A DNA stretch of 64,000 nucleotides from JAHFTW01 sp038046785 (lineage in GTDB: Archaea > Thermoplasmatota > E2 > JACPAO01 > JAHFTW01). The translations under genes and the position numbers were made by a program. Positions 41,045-50,094 of this stretch are shown here, piece by piece. Numbering within the stretch: position 1 is the first letter of the stretch; each line of letters begins with the position of its first letter. The stretch covers positions 31,549 to 95,548 of the forward strand of contig JBBSVM010000007.1 in assembly GCA_038046785.1 (NCBI GenBank), written 5' to 3'. The notes beneath the pieces are model-generated. The model saw only the letters and a list, made by a program, of their open reading frames with translations. It searched no databases and was not told the origin of the DNA.

Positions 41045-42324
41045 ACACTCTGGAAATGGGTGGCCAGGGTCCTGATGGGCACCGCGACCTGGTTGCCGCT
41101 TGCGAGCTCTTTGACCTGCACGGAGCCGGACTCCAAATCGCGGTCGCCAACAATCACCAGGAAACGTGCTCCGACCGCGTCGGCGTGCTTGGCAACGGCG
41201 CCCGGTTTGCGCGACAGCAAATCCAGTTCGACTTCGACGCCGGCGGAGCGCAGCTGCGCGACGATGGGCAGAACCTTGGCTTGCGCTGCATCGGAAAGCG
41301 CCGCGAAATAGGCGACCGGACCGGGGTCTTTGCCAAAGGCCAGCGGCTTGCCGTCGCGTTTCGCTTCCTCCTCCAACGCGACAATCGTGCGATCAAAGCC
41401 GAGGCCGAACCCCATGGTCGGCGTCGGTTGGCCGCCGAAGACACCGGAGAGGTCGTAGCCGCCGCCGCCAAGGAGTTGTTTCTGCGCGCCCAAAATGGGA
41501 CAGTGCATCTCGAAGACGATTCCGGTGTAGTAGTCAAGGCCGCGGGCGATGCCGAGGTTGAGTTTGACGTTCGTGACGCCGAACGCGGCGAGGTGCTTGA
41601 GGCACGCTTCCAACTCGTCGAACTCCGCCGTCATGTCGCCCATCATGGCGTTGCGGGCCGCCGCCACCGTGGGCGCATCCATGACAAGCCGCAGCCGATC
41701 GACGGCCAACTCGCAGCCACCTTTGGCGTCGGCCAGTTTCTGAATCTCCGCGCGGTCGTCTTTGTCGATGGCGCGCATGAGCTTGCCGCGCGTCTCGGCA
41801 TCGAAGCCAAAGGTCTCCACGGCTGCCTTCAGGATCTTGACGTGGCCGACGAAGAAGTCGCGATTGCGCAACCCAACGGAGGCCATCGTGGCGTCGGCGA
41901 GGGCGAGGAGTTCTGCGTAGGCGAGCGGCGTTCCGGCGCCAATCTGCTCGCAGCCGAACTGCCAGAACTCGCGGTAGCGGCCCGCCTGCGGCCGGTCGTA
42001 GCGGTAGCAGGCGCCGTGGTAGAACCACTTGATGGGCTTGGGGTCGTTGAAATGGTCCGCGAAATACATCCGCATGACCGGCGCCGTCAGCTCCGGACGC
42101 AGCGTCAGGTCGCGGTCGCCTTTGTCCTTGAAATTGTAGAGCTCGCCGATGACGCCGTCGCCCGACTTCGCCGTGAAGAGCGCCAGCTCCTCGAAGGCAG
42201 GCGTCTGGACCTCGCGGTAGCCGAAGCGGCGGAAGGCGCCGCGCATGCGCTTGGCCACCTCGTCGCGCACGCGCATCTCGGCCGGAGCGAAGTCGCGGGT
42301 GCCGATCGGGGTCTGGAAAGCCAC
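41041..42324 (-). CDS. hisS: Histidyl-tRNA synthetase
   Basis: 427 residues, class II synthetase. Motif 1 region (GTRDFAPAEMRVRDEVAKRMRGAFRRFGYREVQTPAFEEL), motif 2 (FYHGACYRYDRPQAGRYREFWQFGCEQIG), the His-binding LNLGIARGLDYYTGIVFE, motif 3 (PTMGFGLGFDRTI) and an anticodon-binding C-terminal domain are all present. GTG start at 42324. Divergent from a small membrane-protein gene. Confidence 0.95.
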   Translation of the reverse strand: MAFQTPIGTRDFAPAEMRVRDEVAKRMRGAFRRFGYREVQTPAFEELALFTAKSGDGVIGELYNFKDKGDRDLTLRPELTAPVMRMYFADHFNDPKPIKWFYHGACYRYDRPQAGRYREFWQFGCEQIGAGTPLAYAELLALADATMASVGLRNRDFFVGHVKILKAAVETFGFDAETRGKLMRAIDKDDRAEIQKLADAKGGCELAVDRLRLVMDAPTVAAARNAMMGDMTAEFDELEACLKHLAAFGVTNVKLNLGIARGLDYYTGIVFEMHCPILGAQKQLLGGGGYDLSGVFGGQPTPTMGFGLGFDRTIVALEEEAKRDGKPLAFGKDPGPVAYFAALSDAAQAKVLPIVAQLRSAGVEVELDLLSRKPGAVAKHADAVGARFLVIVGDRDLESGSVQVKELASGNQVAVPIRTLATHFQSV

Positions 42325-42392
42325 ATCCCCGGCAGACCGGCCCGGTTCACAAGCCTGTTTGCTTCGTTGGCGTCGCCAATGGGTAGAAAAAG

Positions 42393-42989
42393 GTGGAACG
42401 CGCCGTTGAAGCCGTGCGGCGCGCGCTCTTCGTCGTCCTTGCCCTTCTTCTCGTCGCCGCCTCTGCGGCGCCCGTCGAGGCGCTCCGGGAGCCCACCCTG
42501 CGGCTGCTCACCGCCCACGCCGCGAGCCCTGCAGCCGACACGGTGCGCTTCACCCTGGCGACGAACAGGGCGTGCGACGAACTGCACTCAAGCATCGAGC
42601 TGCTGCTGCAGTTCCGCGTCAATGGCCAACCGCGCACGGCTCGGGAGACGGTCATCGGCTGTCCATCGGCCCTCGTCGTGGAGCGCATGCTGTTCCTGAC
42701 GTCCGACTCGGCCCCTGCCCTCGTCCACCTCGAGGTGGCGCAGCTGACCCACAGCACCGATGCGGGGAGATTCCCGTTCAGCGAACTGCGCCCTGACGGC
42801 CAGCATGACTCCTTTCCGGACGTCGCCACTCTCGTACCCGCCACGGCGGACATCTGGCCACGGCTCCACTACGGAGTTTTCCTGGTCTCCTTCGCCGTCC
42901 TCATTGGCTTGCATGCTCACTTGACCGACCCGCTGCGGCAGGTGCGCCGCGTCAGAGCTTCTTCGTCTCGGCAATCACTTGGTCAATGA
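42393..42989 (+). CDS. Small membrane-anchored exported protein, unknown
   Basis: 198 residues. An N-terminal signal or anchor (ALFVVLALLLVAASAAP) and a C-terminal membrane segment (YGVFLVSFAVLIGLHAHL) with a short cytoplasmic basic tail enclose a beta-rich, outward-facing middle of about 120 residues with two Cys (RACDE, IGCPS) that may form a disulfide. No family recognised. Its last 38 bases overlap the end of purB on the opposite strand. Confidence 0.6.
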   Translation: MERAVEAVRRALFVVLALLLVAASAAPVEALREPTLRLLTAHAASPAADTVRFTLATNRACDELHSSIELLLQFRVNGQPRTARETVIGCPSALVVERMLFLTSDSAPALVHLEVAQLTHSTDAGRFPFSELRPDGQHDSFPDVATLVPATADIWPRLHYGVFLVSFAVLIGLHAHLTDPLRQVRRVRASSSRQSLGQ

Positions 42990-44301
42990 TGGCGTCCACG
43001 GGGCCGACATACTTGGCCGGGTCCACGGCGTCGGCGATGCCCTTCTTGCCGAGCGCCTTGACGATGCCCTTGTGCGCCGCGAGCGCCTTGGAATAGTGGA
43101 TCTTCTTGGCGATGGCCTGCATGCTCGCCTCACGCGCCATCTCGTGGGCATCCTGGCGGCCGACGCCCGTCTCGGTGAGGGCAATCATGACCGATTCCGC
43201 CATCATGAGACCGTGCGCCCGGTCCATGTTCTCCGCCATGCGGTCAGGGAAGACGCGCAGTTCGTTGAACACCTTGGCCATCTGGTGCAGAATGTGGTCG
43301 AGCAGGATGAAGGCGTGCGGGTGGAGGAAGCGCTCGGGGGCGGAGTTGGCGAGGTCACGCTCGTTCCACTGCACGGCATTCTCCCAGGTTGGAAGCACGA
43401 AGCTGCGCACCAGGCGTGCGAGGCCGGAAATCTGCTCCGAGGTGATGGGATTCTGCTTGTGCGGCATGGTCGAGCTGCCGACCTGCTTCTTGACGTCGAA
43501 CCCCTCGGCGACCTCGCCGATTTCGGTGCGCTGGAGAGTACGGACCTCGGAGCTGAACTTCTCCAGGCTGGTCGCGATGTTGGCCAGCACGGAAAAGAGC
43601 TCGATGTAGCGGTCGCGCTGGATGATTTGCGTGCTCGCAGTGACCGGCTTGAGGCCCAGCTTTTTGCAGACGGCAGCCTGCACTTCGATGCCCTTGCCGC
43701 GGAAGGCAGCCATCGAGCCGGTGGCGCCACTCATCATGCCGACTGCGACGCGCTTCTCGGTTTCGGCGAGACGTTCGAGGTGGCGGCCGACCTCCGAGGC
43801 GTACACGGCCATCTTGAGGCCGAAGGTGATGGGGACCGCGGCCTGGCCGTGCGTGCGGCCGAGCATCGTGGTGTGGCGGTGCTCGTCGGCCTGCTTGAGG
43901 AGGGCGTCACGCAGCTTGCGCAGGCCGTCGCGCACAAGGCCCATGGCGTCGCGGAACTGCAGAGAGTTGGCAGTGTCGATGATGTCGTAGCTGGTTGCGC
44001 CGAGGTGGATGAATTTTCCATCCTCCTTGCCCGCCACCTCCGTCATCGCCTTGACGACCGCCATCAGGTCGTGCTTGATCTCCGCCTCAATCTCCTTGAC
44101 GCGGTCGGGCTTGACTTTGCCCGAGTCGGCGACTTTCTGCAGACGCTTGGCGGCCTCCTTCGGGATGGTCCCCGTCGCGGCGTGGGCGTGAGCGAGAGCC
44201 GCCTCGACCTGGAGCAGGTAATGGAGGCGCTTCTCTTCGGTCCAGAGCCCCTTCATCTCTTTGCGGCCGTAGCGGAAGTCGAGGGGGCAGACCAAGTCCA
44301 C
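42952..44301 (-). CDS. purB: Adenylosuccinate lyase
   Basis: 449 residues. Splits adenylosuccinate and SAICAR to give fumarate in purine synthesis. The fumarase/aspartase superfamily signature SSTMPHKQNP is at about residue 275, with upstream GRTHGQAAVPITFGLKMAVYASEV containing the catalytic His, and the N-terminal FRYGRKEMKGLWTEEKRLHYLLQVEAALA. Start GTG at 44301. A homotetramer is expected. Confidence 0.95.
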   Translation of the reverse strand: MDLVCPLDFRYGRKEMKGLWTEEKRLHYLLQVEAALAHAHAATGTIPKEAAKRLQKVADSGKVKPDRVKEIEAEIKHDLMAVVKAMTEVAGKEDGKFIHLGATSYDIIDTANSLQFRDAMGLVRDGLRKLRDALLKQADEHRHTTMLGRTHGQAAVPITFGLKMAVYASEVGRHLERLAETEKRVAVGMMSGATGSMAAFRGKGIEVQAAVCKKLGLKPVTASTQIIQRDRYIELFSVLANIATSLEKFSSEVRTLQRTEIGEVAEGFDVKKQVGSSTMPHKQNPITSEQISGLARLVRSFVLPTWENAVQWNERDLANSAPERFLHPHAFILLDHILHQMAKVFNELRVFPDRMAENMDRAHGLMMAESVMIALTETGVGRQDAHEMAREASMQAIAKKIHYSKALAAHKGIVKALGKKGIADAVDPAKYVGPVDAIIDQVIAETKKL

Positions 44302-44340
44302 GACACCGCCACTTCGAGAACGGCCAAGAAGGCTCCGGCT

Positions 44341-44392
44341 CGACCTGCAGTCAGGTCGATCAACAAGGACGGGTCCGCTGCGCGGACCCCTC
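44341..44392. repeat. Second copy of the 25-base motif with hairpin
   Basis: CGACCTGCAGTCAGG then TCGATCAACA (44341-44365) differs from the motif at 17574-17598 by one base. It contains the inverted repeat GACCT/AGGTC and is followed, as at the first site, by a perfect hairpin: GGGTCCGC-tgc-GCGGACCC. It lies between purB and nreA. Confidence 0.75.
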
Positions 44393-44439
44393 CATGATTC
44401 CCGGCGGCATACTGAAGCCGGTGGCCCTCATGCAGATGC

Positions 44440-45771
44440 GTGGCCCTGCCCGGACTCCCCATCGCCCCGAGCGGGGACGACGATGTCCTGAGCCGCATCG
44501 ACCCCAAACTCTGCGTCGCCTGCAAAGGGTCCCGCATGCTGTGCGGCATCGACCCCTGCCCGCTGCTTGCCCGCATCCGGCACCAACTGCCGCAGGTTGC
44601 CAAGTCGGGCGTGGTGGGGCGCGACCTGTCTGGCTCCAGCCCGCCCGCCCTCTTCGTCGGCCGGCACGGCTACCCCAAGGTCACCGTCGGGCCGATGCTG
44701 CCGCCCGACCGGCGCGACGAGGCGGGCGCGCGGCGGCTCGACGACCCGCGCAGCTGGATGGGGTTGGCAATTCCCGACGTCGTGGGTCTGCGCAGCAGCC
44801 TCGTGCGCACCACGCACAGCGTCCGCATCCACGAGCCGCGGCCGCCAGGGGACATTTTCAGCAACGACCGCATCCTGCGGGCCAGCCAGGAGTTGGCGCT
44901 CTCCGCCCGCCCGGTGGACACTGAAGTGCGGCTCGAGCGCGCACCGCGCTTCGGACAGGTCGCGGTCGGGGAGTTCACGCCGCCGCACGGCCCCACCGCC
45001 GCGCTGGAGCGGGCGATGCTGGCAGAGAACGTGCGGGTGGAACGGCCTCTTGAGCGGGCCGCCAACGACACCGACTTGCGCGCGGGCGAGGCCATCGGCT
45101 CGCTTTACGACGCCGGCGTGGACCACTACCAGTTGGAGAAAGTGCTCTCGGCAGGGCTTCTGGGGTTGGGGGCGAAGCGCAAGTTGGTCCCGACGCGTTG
45201 GAGCATCACCGCCACCGACGACCAGGTTGGCCAACACCTCATCGAAGAGGTGCGCGATTTCCCGAGCGTGGACCAGCCGACCGTGCAGTTCGCCGAACGG
45301 TTCGGCAACCGCTTCTTCGTCCTCACCCTGCCCGGCCCCTGGTCGTTCGAGTCCATCGAGGCGTGGCTGAAGGGTAACTTCTGGAGCCGCGACGCCGCCG
45401 AAATCGTGGCCGCCGACCATGAAGATTGGCGCGGCCGCAAGGCATACGCCGCCACGGCCGGAGGCTACTATGCCACGCGACTTTCGGTTCTGGAACACCT
45501 CGTCGCCCTGCGCCGCCAGGCGACGGTCATCGTCCACCGCGAAATCACCGAGGGCTACACGACGCCGCTCGGCGTCTGGGTCGTGCGCGAGACCACAAAG
45601 GCGGCACTTGCTGCGAAACCCCTGCCGTTCGACGACATCCCCGCCGCCCTGCGCCACATCGAACGGCACGCCCTGCTGAAGACTTGGCAAAGCCATTCCA
45701 ACCTCCTTCCCCTGCTGCGCAGCCGACGCACCCTTGACTCCTTCTCTTCGCCCCGCCCCCTTGACCCCTAG
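44440..45771 (+). CDS. nreA: DNA repair protein NreA
   Basis: 443 residues. The N-terminal zinc finger Cys25-xx-Cys28...Cys35...Cys40 (LCVACKGSRMLCGIDPCPLL) and the following SGSSPPALFVGRHGYPKVTVGPMLPP, DDPRSWMG, and HSNLLPLL stretches identify the archaeal Nre family, which acts in DNA-damage response with PCNA. Family members end with a PIP box (QxxLxxFF-like); here the end reads SRRTLDSFSSP, a PIP-like segment lacking the glutamine. GTG start at 44440; a TATA element for the next gene lies 16 bases after its stop. Confidence 0.88.
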   Translation: MALPGLPIAPSGDDDVLSRIDPKLCVACKGSRMLCGIDPCPLLARIRHQLPQVAKSGVVGRDLSGSSPPALFVGRHGYPKVTVGPMLPPDRRDEAGARRLDDPRSWMGLAIPDVVGLRSSLVRTTHSVRIHEPRPPGDIFSNDRILRASQELALSARPVDTEVRLERAPRFGQVAVGEFTPPHGPTAALERAMLAENVRVERPLERAANDTDLRAGEAIGSLYDAGVDHYQLEKVLSAGLLGLGAKRKLVPTRWSITATDDQVGQHLIEEVRDFPSVDQPTVQFAERFGNRFFVLTLPGPWSFESIEAWLKGNFWSRDAAEIVAADHEDWRGRKAYAATAGGYYATRLSVLEHLVALRRQATVIVHREITEGYTTPLGVWVVRETTKAALAAKPLPFDDIPAALRHIERHALLKTWQSHSNLLPLLRSRRTLDSFSSPRPLDP

Positions 45772-45786
45772 ACGCGGGTCCATTCA

Positions 45787-45795
45787 TTTTTATAG
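45787..45795 (+). promoter_or_regulatory. TATA element of the glycosyltransferase gene
   Basis: TTTTTATAG between nreA and the glycosyltransferase start, about 45 bases before its TTG, allowing a short leader. Confidence 0.5.
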
Positions 45796-45840
45796 CCGTA
45801 CTTTTCGTCGACCGACAAGCCGCGGGCTTGGTGCTGCACC

Positions 45841-47259
45841 TTGGATGTCAAACTTTCTGGCAGCAAGTCGAAAGCGGGGGAGCGCGCCGTCAAGTGGACG
45901 CTTGGCATCGTTCTCGCCTGCGCCCTCGTCGCTCCGGGCGTCTTCTGGACCCCTTACCTGCGCATCCTCTCCACCATCCTGTTCGCCGGCCTCGCCCTGA
46001 TTGCCGGCCGCGCCTTGATGGCGGGCCTCCTCACCTTCAAGCGTTCCCCCGTCCCGGCCGCCAAGCCGGACAACGTGGAGTGGCCCACCGTCTCCGTCCT
46101 CGTCGTCGCTTACAACGAAGCGGCCGTCCTGCCCCGCACAATGGCGTCGATGCTGAACATCGACTACCCGCACGACAAGATTGAGTTCGTCTACGTCTAT
46201 GAGAAACGCAGCACCGACGGCACCGGCGCCCTGGTGCGCTCGTTCGCCGAAGGCGACCGCCGCTTCGTGCCGGTCGAGCGCGACTCCCCGCGCGGCGGCA
46301 AGGCGGCCGCCACGAACTACGGCCTCGACCACTGCACCGGCGAATTCCTCATGAGCTTGGACGCCGACCACTCGGTCGAGCCGCACATCGTGAAGCGCGC
46401 CGTGCAGCACCTCCTCGCCGACCCCAAGGTGGGCTGCGTCAAGGGGCGCGCCATGGGCATGAACGCCAAAGAGTCCTTCCTTGCCAACTTGACCAAAGTG
46501 GAGCGCGACGCCATCGAAAAGGGCGACATCTACGTCCGCCAGGTCATGAACGGCTTCACTTTCTTCGGCGGCGGCCAGGCCATCTTCCGCCGCAGCGTCT
46601 TCGAGTCGGTCGGCCGTTTCGACGAAGAAATTCTCGTCGAGGACATCGATTTCTCCGTCAAGCTCCACGCCGCCGGCTGGAAGATTCTCGTCGACCCGGA
46701 AATCCGCACCCACGAGGAGAACCCGGCCCGGCTCAAGGACTGGTGGGCGCAGCGCAAGCGCTGGGGCCGCGGCTGGATGCAGGTGGCAAGCCGCTACATG
46801 CCGCAGCTTGCCTCGATGCCCAACATCTCGCTCTTCCAGCGCGCCGACCTGGCCTTCACGCTGCTCTACGTTTTGATGCCGGTCCTCTTCGTCGCCGGCT
46901 TCCCGCTCAAACTGGTCGGCCTGCTCGGCTACGACACCCGCACCTACATCCCGTGGGACGGCGTCGAGGCAGTGGGCTGGACCCTGTTTGGTGTCACCCC
47001 CTTCATCGGCTGGCTCTGCATGTGGATGCAGGACCGCCGCGACGGCGTGAAGCACGCCTGGCGCGAGTTCCCCGCCTTCCTCTTCCTGCAAAGCTACCTC
47101 GTCTTCCAGACGCTCGTCTTCTGGGACGCCTTCCTCGAGGAGCACATCCTGCAGAAGCCCAGCGTCTACGTCAAGACCACGAAGACGGGCGGAGAACTCC
47201 CTGCAACCATCGCGCCGCGCCCCGACGGGCTCGCCGAAGCGGTCGTCGTCGCCGAATAA
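45841..47259 (+). CDS. Membrane-bound family 2 glycosyltransferase
   Basis: 472 residues. Two N-terminal membrane helices (20-65), a cytoplasmic GT-A domain (about 80-310) and three to four C-terminal helices, the plan of processive GT2 enzymes. GT2 motifs: VSVLVVAYNEAAVLP, the DAD metal site in SLDADHSVEP, the ED of EDIDFSVKL, and QxxRW-type QRKRWGRG. It likely polymerises or transfers sugars from a nucleotide donor onto a surface glycan or lipid. TTG start at 45841 is the only convenient one; an internal start cannot be excluded. Confidence 0.88.
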   Translation: MDVKLSGSKSKAGERAVKWTLGIVLACALVAPGVFWTPYLRILSTILFAGLALIAGRALMAGLLTFKRSPVPAAKPDNVEWPTVSVLVVAYNEAAVLPRTMASMLNIDYPHDKIEFVYVYEKRSTDGTGALVRSFAEGDRRFVPVERDSPRGGKAAATNYGLDHCTGEFLMSLDADHSVEPHIVKRAVQHLLADPKVGCVKGRAMGMNAKESFLANLTKVERDAIEKGDIYVRQVMNGFTFFGGGQAIFRRSVFESVGRFDEEILVEDIDFSVKLHAAGWKILVDPEIRTHEENPARLKDWWAQRKRWGRGWMQVASRYMPQLASMPNISLFQRADLAFTLLYVLMPVLFVAGFPLKLVGLLGYDTRTYIPWDGVEAVGWTLFGVTPFIGWLCMWMQDRRDGVKHAWREFPAFLFLQSYLVFQTLVFWDAFLEEHILQKPSVYVKTTKTGGELPATIAPRPDGLAEAVVVAE

Positions 47260-47264
47260 GTCGA

Positions 47265-48377
47265 CTACCCGCCGTAGCCTTCCCGCATCTCGAACGAGTC
47301 GGAGACTTCACGCCCGAAGCGGCCGGGGGCAAGCGACGCATCGGGCCGGCCCGCCACCGCGTCGGCCAGCGCCTCCCCGAGCGCCAAACTGCGCATGAGA
47401 CCGAACCCGTTGTCGCCGGTCAGCACGAACAGACCCTCTTGGCCTGGCACCGCGCCGCAGAGGGGACGCCGGTCTGGTGTCGCAACACAAAGCCCAGCCC
47501 AACTCGAGCGCACCGTGGCTCCCTCGCCGTCGGCGAACCGGGCGACGACCCGCTCGGCGATGGAGTGGACGAATTCCGGGTCGCCCACTTCGTTGTAGTG
47601 GTCCGGCTCGAACGGCCGCAGCTGCGTACCATTTCCAGCAAGCATCGACCCCTCCGATTCCGGGCGAGTGTAGAAGTGGTGGTCGAGGTCGTGCACGATG
47701 GGCAGCGACCCGCCATCCTGGATGGCCAGGCTTGCGAGTTGGGTGCGGTAGGCCTGAATTGGCAACGCGGCGCCCACCTCATTGAGGATGCCCTTCGTCC
47801 ATGCCCCGCCCGCGACAACGACGGCGTCGAAGCGGCTGCGCAGCTCGGTGAGCCGGGCGGCGCTCTGCTCCTGCACCGTGACACTTTCTTGGTCGAGCCG
47901 GGCCCGCAACGCGGCCAGGAAATCGCCCGCCTCGATGACGCCATCCTCCTGCGCCACGATGGCCTCGTCGCCCGGGTTGAACCGGAGCCCCGGGAAAGCG
48001 CGCTGTGCCTCGCGGTGGCCGAGCCGCTCGCACTCTTCGGTGTGCCGTTCGACACGATCCTGGAGTTGGTCCAGCTTGCGGATGTTGGCGCCCGAGCCGA
48101 CGACGAGAGAGGGAGCCGACCTCCACGCCCCGCGCGCCGCACGCTCCCCGGCTGCCAGAGCGAGCGCGATGGTTTCACCAATGGCACCGCGTGTTGCCGC
48201 GATGAGTTTGTAGTCGGCATCGTTCCAGGCAAACGAGCTGAGGATGCCCGCCGCCTTCGCGGTGGAGCCGGAGCCAAGTGTCGCCCGCTCCAGGAGCGTG
48301 ACCTCGTGGTTGCGTCCCGCGAGAGCGAGTGCCGCGCTGCTGCCGAGGGCACCCCCGCCGAGAACGGCAACCTTCAC
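47265..48377 (-). CDS. FAD-dependent amino-acid/glycine oxidase-like oxidoreductase (DAO family)
   Basis: 370 residues from the GTG at 48377. The dinucleotide fold VAVLGGGALGSSAALALAGRNHEVTLLE is at the N-terminus, AGILSS follows, then FDAVVVAGGAW and the C-terminal GQEGLFVLTGDNGFGLMRSLALGEALADAV, the FAD-closing segment of the DAO family. Substrate unresolved (D-amino acids, sarcosine or glycine, glycerol-3-phosphate-like). A frame continues far upstream, but the glycine motif sets the start. It is divergent from the FKBP-like gene. Confidence 0.87.
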   Translation of the reverse strand: MKVAVLGGGALGSSAALALAGRNHEVTLLERATLGSGSTAKAAGILSSFAWNDADYKLIAATRGAIGETIALALAAGERAARGAWRSAPSLVVGSGANIRKLDQLQDRVERHTEECERLGHREAQRAFPGLRFNPGDEAIVAQEDGVIEAGDFLAALRARLDQESVTVQEQSAARLTELRSRFDAVVVAGGAWTKGILNEVGAALPIQAYRTQLASLAIQDGGSLPIVHDLDHHFYTRPESEGSMLAGNGTQLRPFEPDHYNEVGDPEFVHSIAERVVARFADGEGATVRSSWAGLCVATPDRRPLCGAVPGQEGLFVLTGDNGFGLMRSLALGEALADAVAGRPDASLAPGRFGREVSDSFEMREGYGG

Positions 48378-48458
48378 GCGGTCCGCAGATGGCGGCCCGT
48401 CAAGACTTCGCTGGTCCTGTCCGACAACGCTTAAGCATCGGCACCGGCCGCGGGTGTT

Positions 48459-49376
48459 GTGCGTAACCTGGTCGCCCTCCTCCTCATCGCGGCGACCCTT
48501 GCGCCTGGCTGCGCGTTCTTGCCGACCGAATGCCCCGAGCTTCGCGACGTCGGCGTCCTCGTCCCCTCCCTGGATGGTGCGCACGCTGAACGGGACCCCG
48601 CCCAGCCCTGGCAGACCGTCGTCCTTCCCTTCAACAACAATGCCGTCGCGATGAACATCACCGTCGACCAACCCGGAACCCTTGCGCCGGTGGCGCCCGG
48701 TGCCGCCCTCCTTCGCCTCTCCGTCCCCCCAGCAGCCGTCGGAGCGCAGCTCAACTGGACCGTCCACCAAGCAGGTTTGGAGTGCAGCGTGGGTCGCTCC
48801 GGCGGCGTGACGTGGAACTCCATGGCCCCCGAGGCAGGCAGCATCGCCGAGGCCGGCATGGGCGCGCGCGTCTGGTACGCCGGTTTCTGGGAGAACGGCA
48901 CGATGTTCGACACCAACCTCGCCGATCTCGACGCCTCGTCCTGGCCGCGCGCCGCCTGGTACGACGCCACCGTGGGCGAGCCTCTCCCCGTTTACATCTA
49001 CGACCAGGACCGCACCGAACGGCCGCTCATCTGGGCGCCGGGCACCTCGGGGACTGCTGCGGGGCCGGCCACCGGCAACGCGGCGCCGCTGTGGTCCTAC
49101 TACACGACCATCCGGGGATTCAACGACGGCCTCAAAGGACTCTCCACCACGACGACGCGGGTCGTCTGGATGGCGGCCGAGGACGCCTACGGCGGCCGCA
49201 CCGACGTCCCCGCCGGCCTCGACGCCCCGCTCATTTTCCTGGTCAAGCTCGCCGCCGTTGAAGAGCAGCCCTGTACGGCTGGTGTGCTGGCGTGCCTTCC
49301 ACCGCCGCCCGCATCTTCCCAGATGGCTCCCGCCTCGCACGCCACCCTCCTGTCGCCCGCCATTATGGCTAAATAG
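48459..49376 (+). CDS. FKBP-like peptidyl-prolyl isomerase lipoprotein
   Basis: 305 residues with a signal peptide ending in lipobox APGC (Cys18). The middle matches the FKBP fold: ARVWYAGFWENGTMFDTNL (residues about 140-158), and IRGFNDGLKGLSTTTTRVVWMAAEDAYGG, the GF..GL.G...AEDAYG end. A long insert of about 70 residues lies between these halves, where FKBPs usually have a short flap. A surface-tethered folding helper is inferred. GTG start at 48459. Its stop codon lies inside the promoter of the uS13 operon. Confidence 0.78.
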   Translation: MRNLVALLLIAATLAPGCAFLPTECPELRDVGVLVPSLDGAHAERDPAQPWQTVVLPFNNNAVAMNITVDQPGTLAPVAPGAALLRLSVPPAAVGAQLNWTVHQAGLECSVGRSGGVTWNSMAPEAGSIAEAGMGARVWYAGFWENGTMFDTNLADLDASSWPRAAWYDATVGEPLPVYIYDQDRTERPLIWAPGTSGTAAGPATGNAAPLWSYYTTIRGFNDGLKGLSTTTTRVVWMAAEDAYGGRTDVPAGLDAPLIFLVKLAAVEEQPCTAGVLACLPPPPASSQMAPASHATLLSPAIMAK

Positions 49377-49390
49377 GGGGGTCTTGTCGG
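49371..49390 (+). promoter_or_regulatory. Probable uS13 operon promoter
   Basis: AAATAGGGGGGTCTTGTCGG overlaps the end of the preceding gene. It aligns with TATAGGGGGGGTCTGTCGG before aEF1A. The leader to the ATG at 49474 would be about 80 bases, with GGGGGGAGTCAT before the start. Confidence 0.7.
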
Positions 49391-49473
49391 CCGAGTTGCA
49401 CACCTGCGCCCCCACAGATGGGGCATGGGAGGGCATCGATCCTCGGCTCCTTTGAGAGCAGGGGGGAGTCATT

Positions 49474-50094
49474 ATGGCTGACAAACCTGAATTTGGAGCG
49501 GACTTCCGTTACCTCGTCCGCATCCAGAACACCGATCTTGACGGAAAGAAGCCCGCCGGCGTCGCCCTTGGCTACGTCCCTGGCGTGGGCAAGCGCCTCG
49601 CCCCCATCGTCGCCCGCGACGCTGGCGTCGACCCCTTCGGCCGCATCGGCGACCTGCCTGAAGAGAAAATCCAGCTCCTCAACACGGTCATCACCGAGCT
49701 GACCGAGAGCCTCCCGACCTGGATGGTCAACCGCCGCAAGGACCCCGAGACCGGCGAGGACCGCCACATGGTCGGCACTGAAATCACCATCATGCTGCGC
49801 GAGGACCTCAACCGCCTCAAGAAGATCCGCAGCTGGCGCGGCTACCGCCACGAGCGCAAGCTGCCCACCCGCGGCCAGCGCACGAAGGCCAACGGCCGCT
49901 TCGGCGCCGCCGTCGGTGTCCAGCGCAAGGCCGAGCCCGGCGCCGCCCCCGCGGCCGCCGCTCCCGCTGCTGGTGCCAAGGCCGCCCCCGCCGCGAAGGC
50001 ACCCTCCGCCGCAGCCGGTGCTGCCGCCAAGGCGCCCGCCAAGCCGGCCGCCGCCGCTGCCAAACCCGCCGCTCCCGCAGGAGGCAAGAAGTAA
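49474..50094 (+). CDS. rps13: 30S ribosomal protein uS13 with long Ala/Pro/Lys tail
   Basis: 206 residues. The archaeal S13 core (1-148): FRYLVRIQNTDLDGKKPAGVALGYVPGVGKRLAPIVAR and IRSWRGYRHERKLPTRGQRTKANGRFG. The last 55 residues are nearly all Ala, Pro and Lys. First gene of the uS13-uS4-uS11-rpoD operon; uS4 starts on the base after its stop. Confidence 0.96.
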   Translation: MADKPEFGADFRYLVRIQNTDLDGKKPAGVALGYVPGVGKRLAPIVARDAGVDPFGRIGDLPEEKIQLLNTVITELTESLPTWMVNRRKDPETGEDRHMVGTEITIMLREDLNRLKKIRSWRGYRHERKLPTRGQRTKANGRFGAAVGVQRKAEPGAAPAAAAPAAGAKAAPAAKAPSAAAGAAAKAPAKPAAAAAKPAAPAGGKK

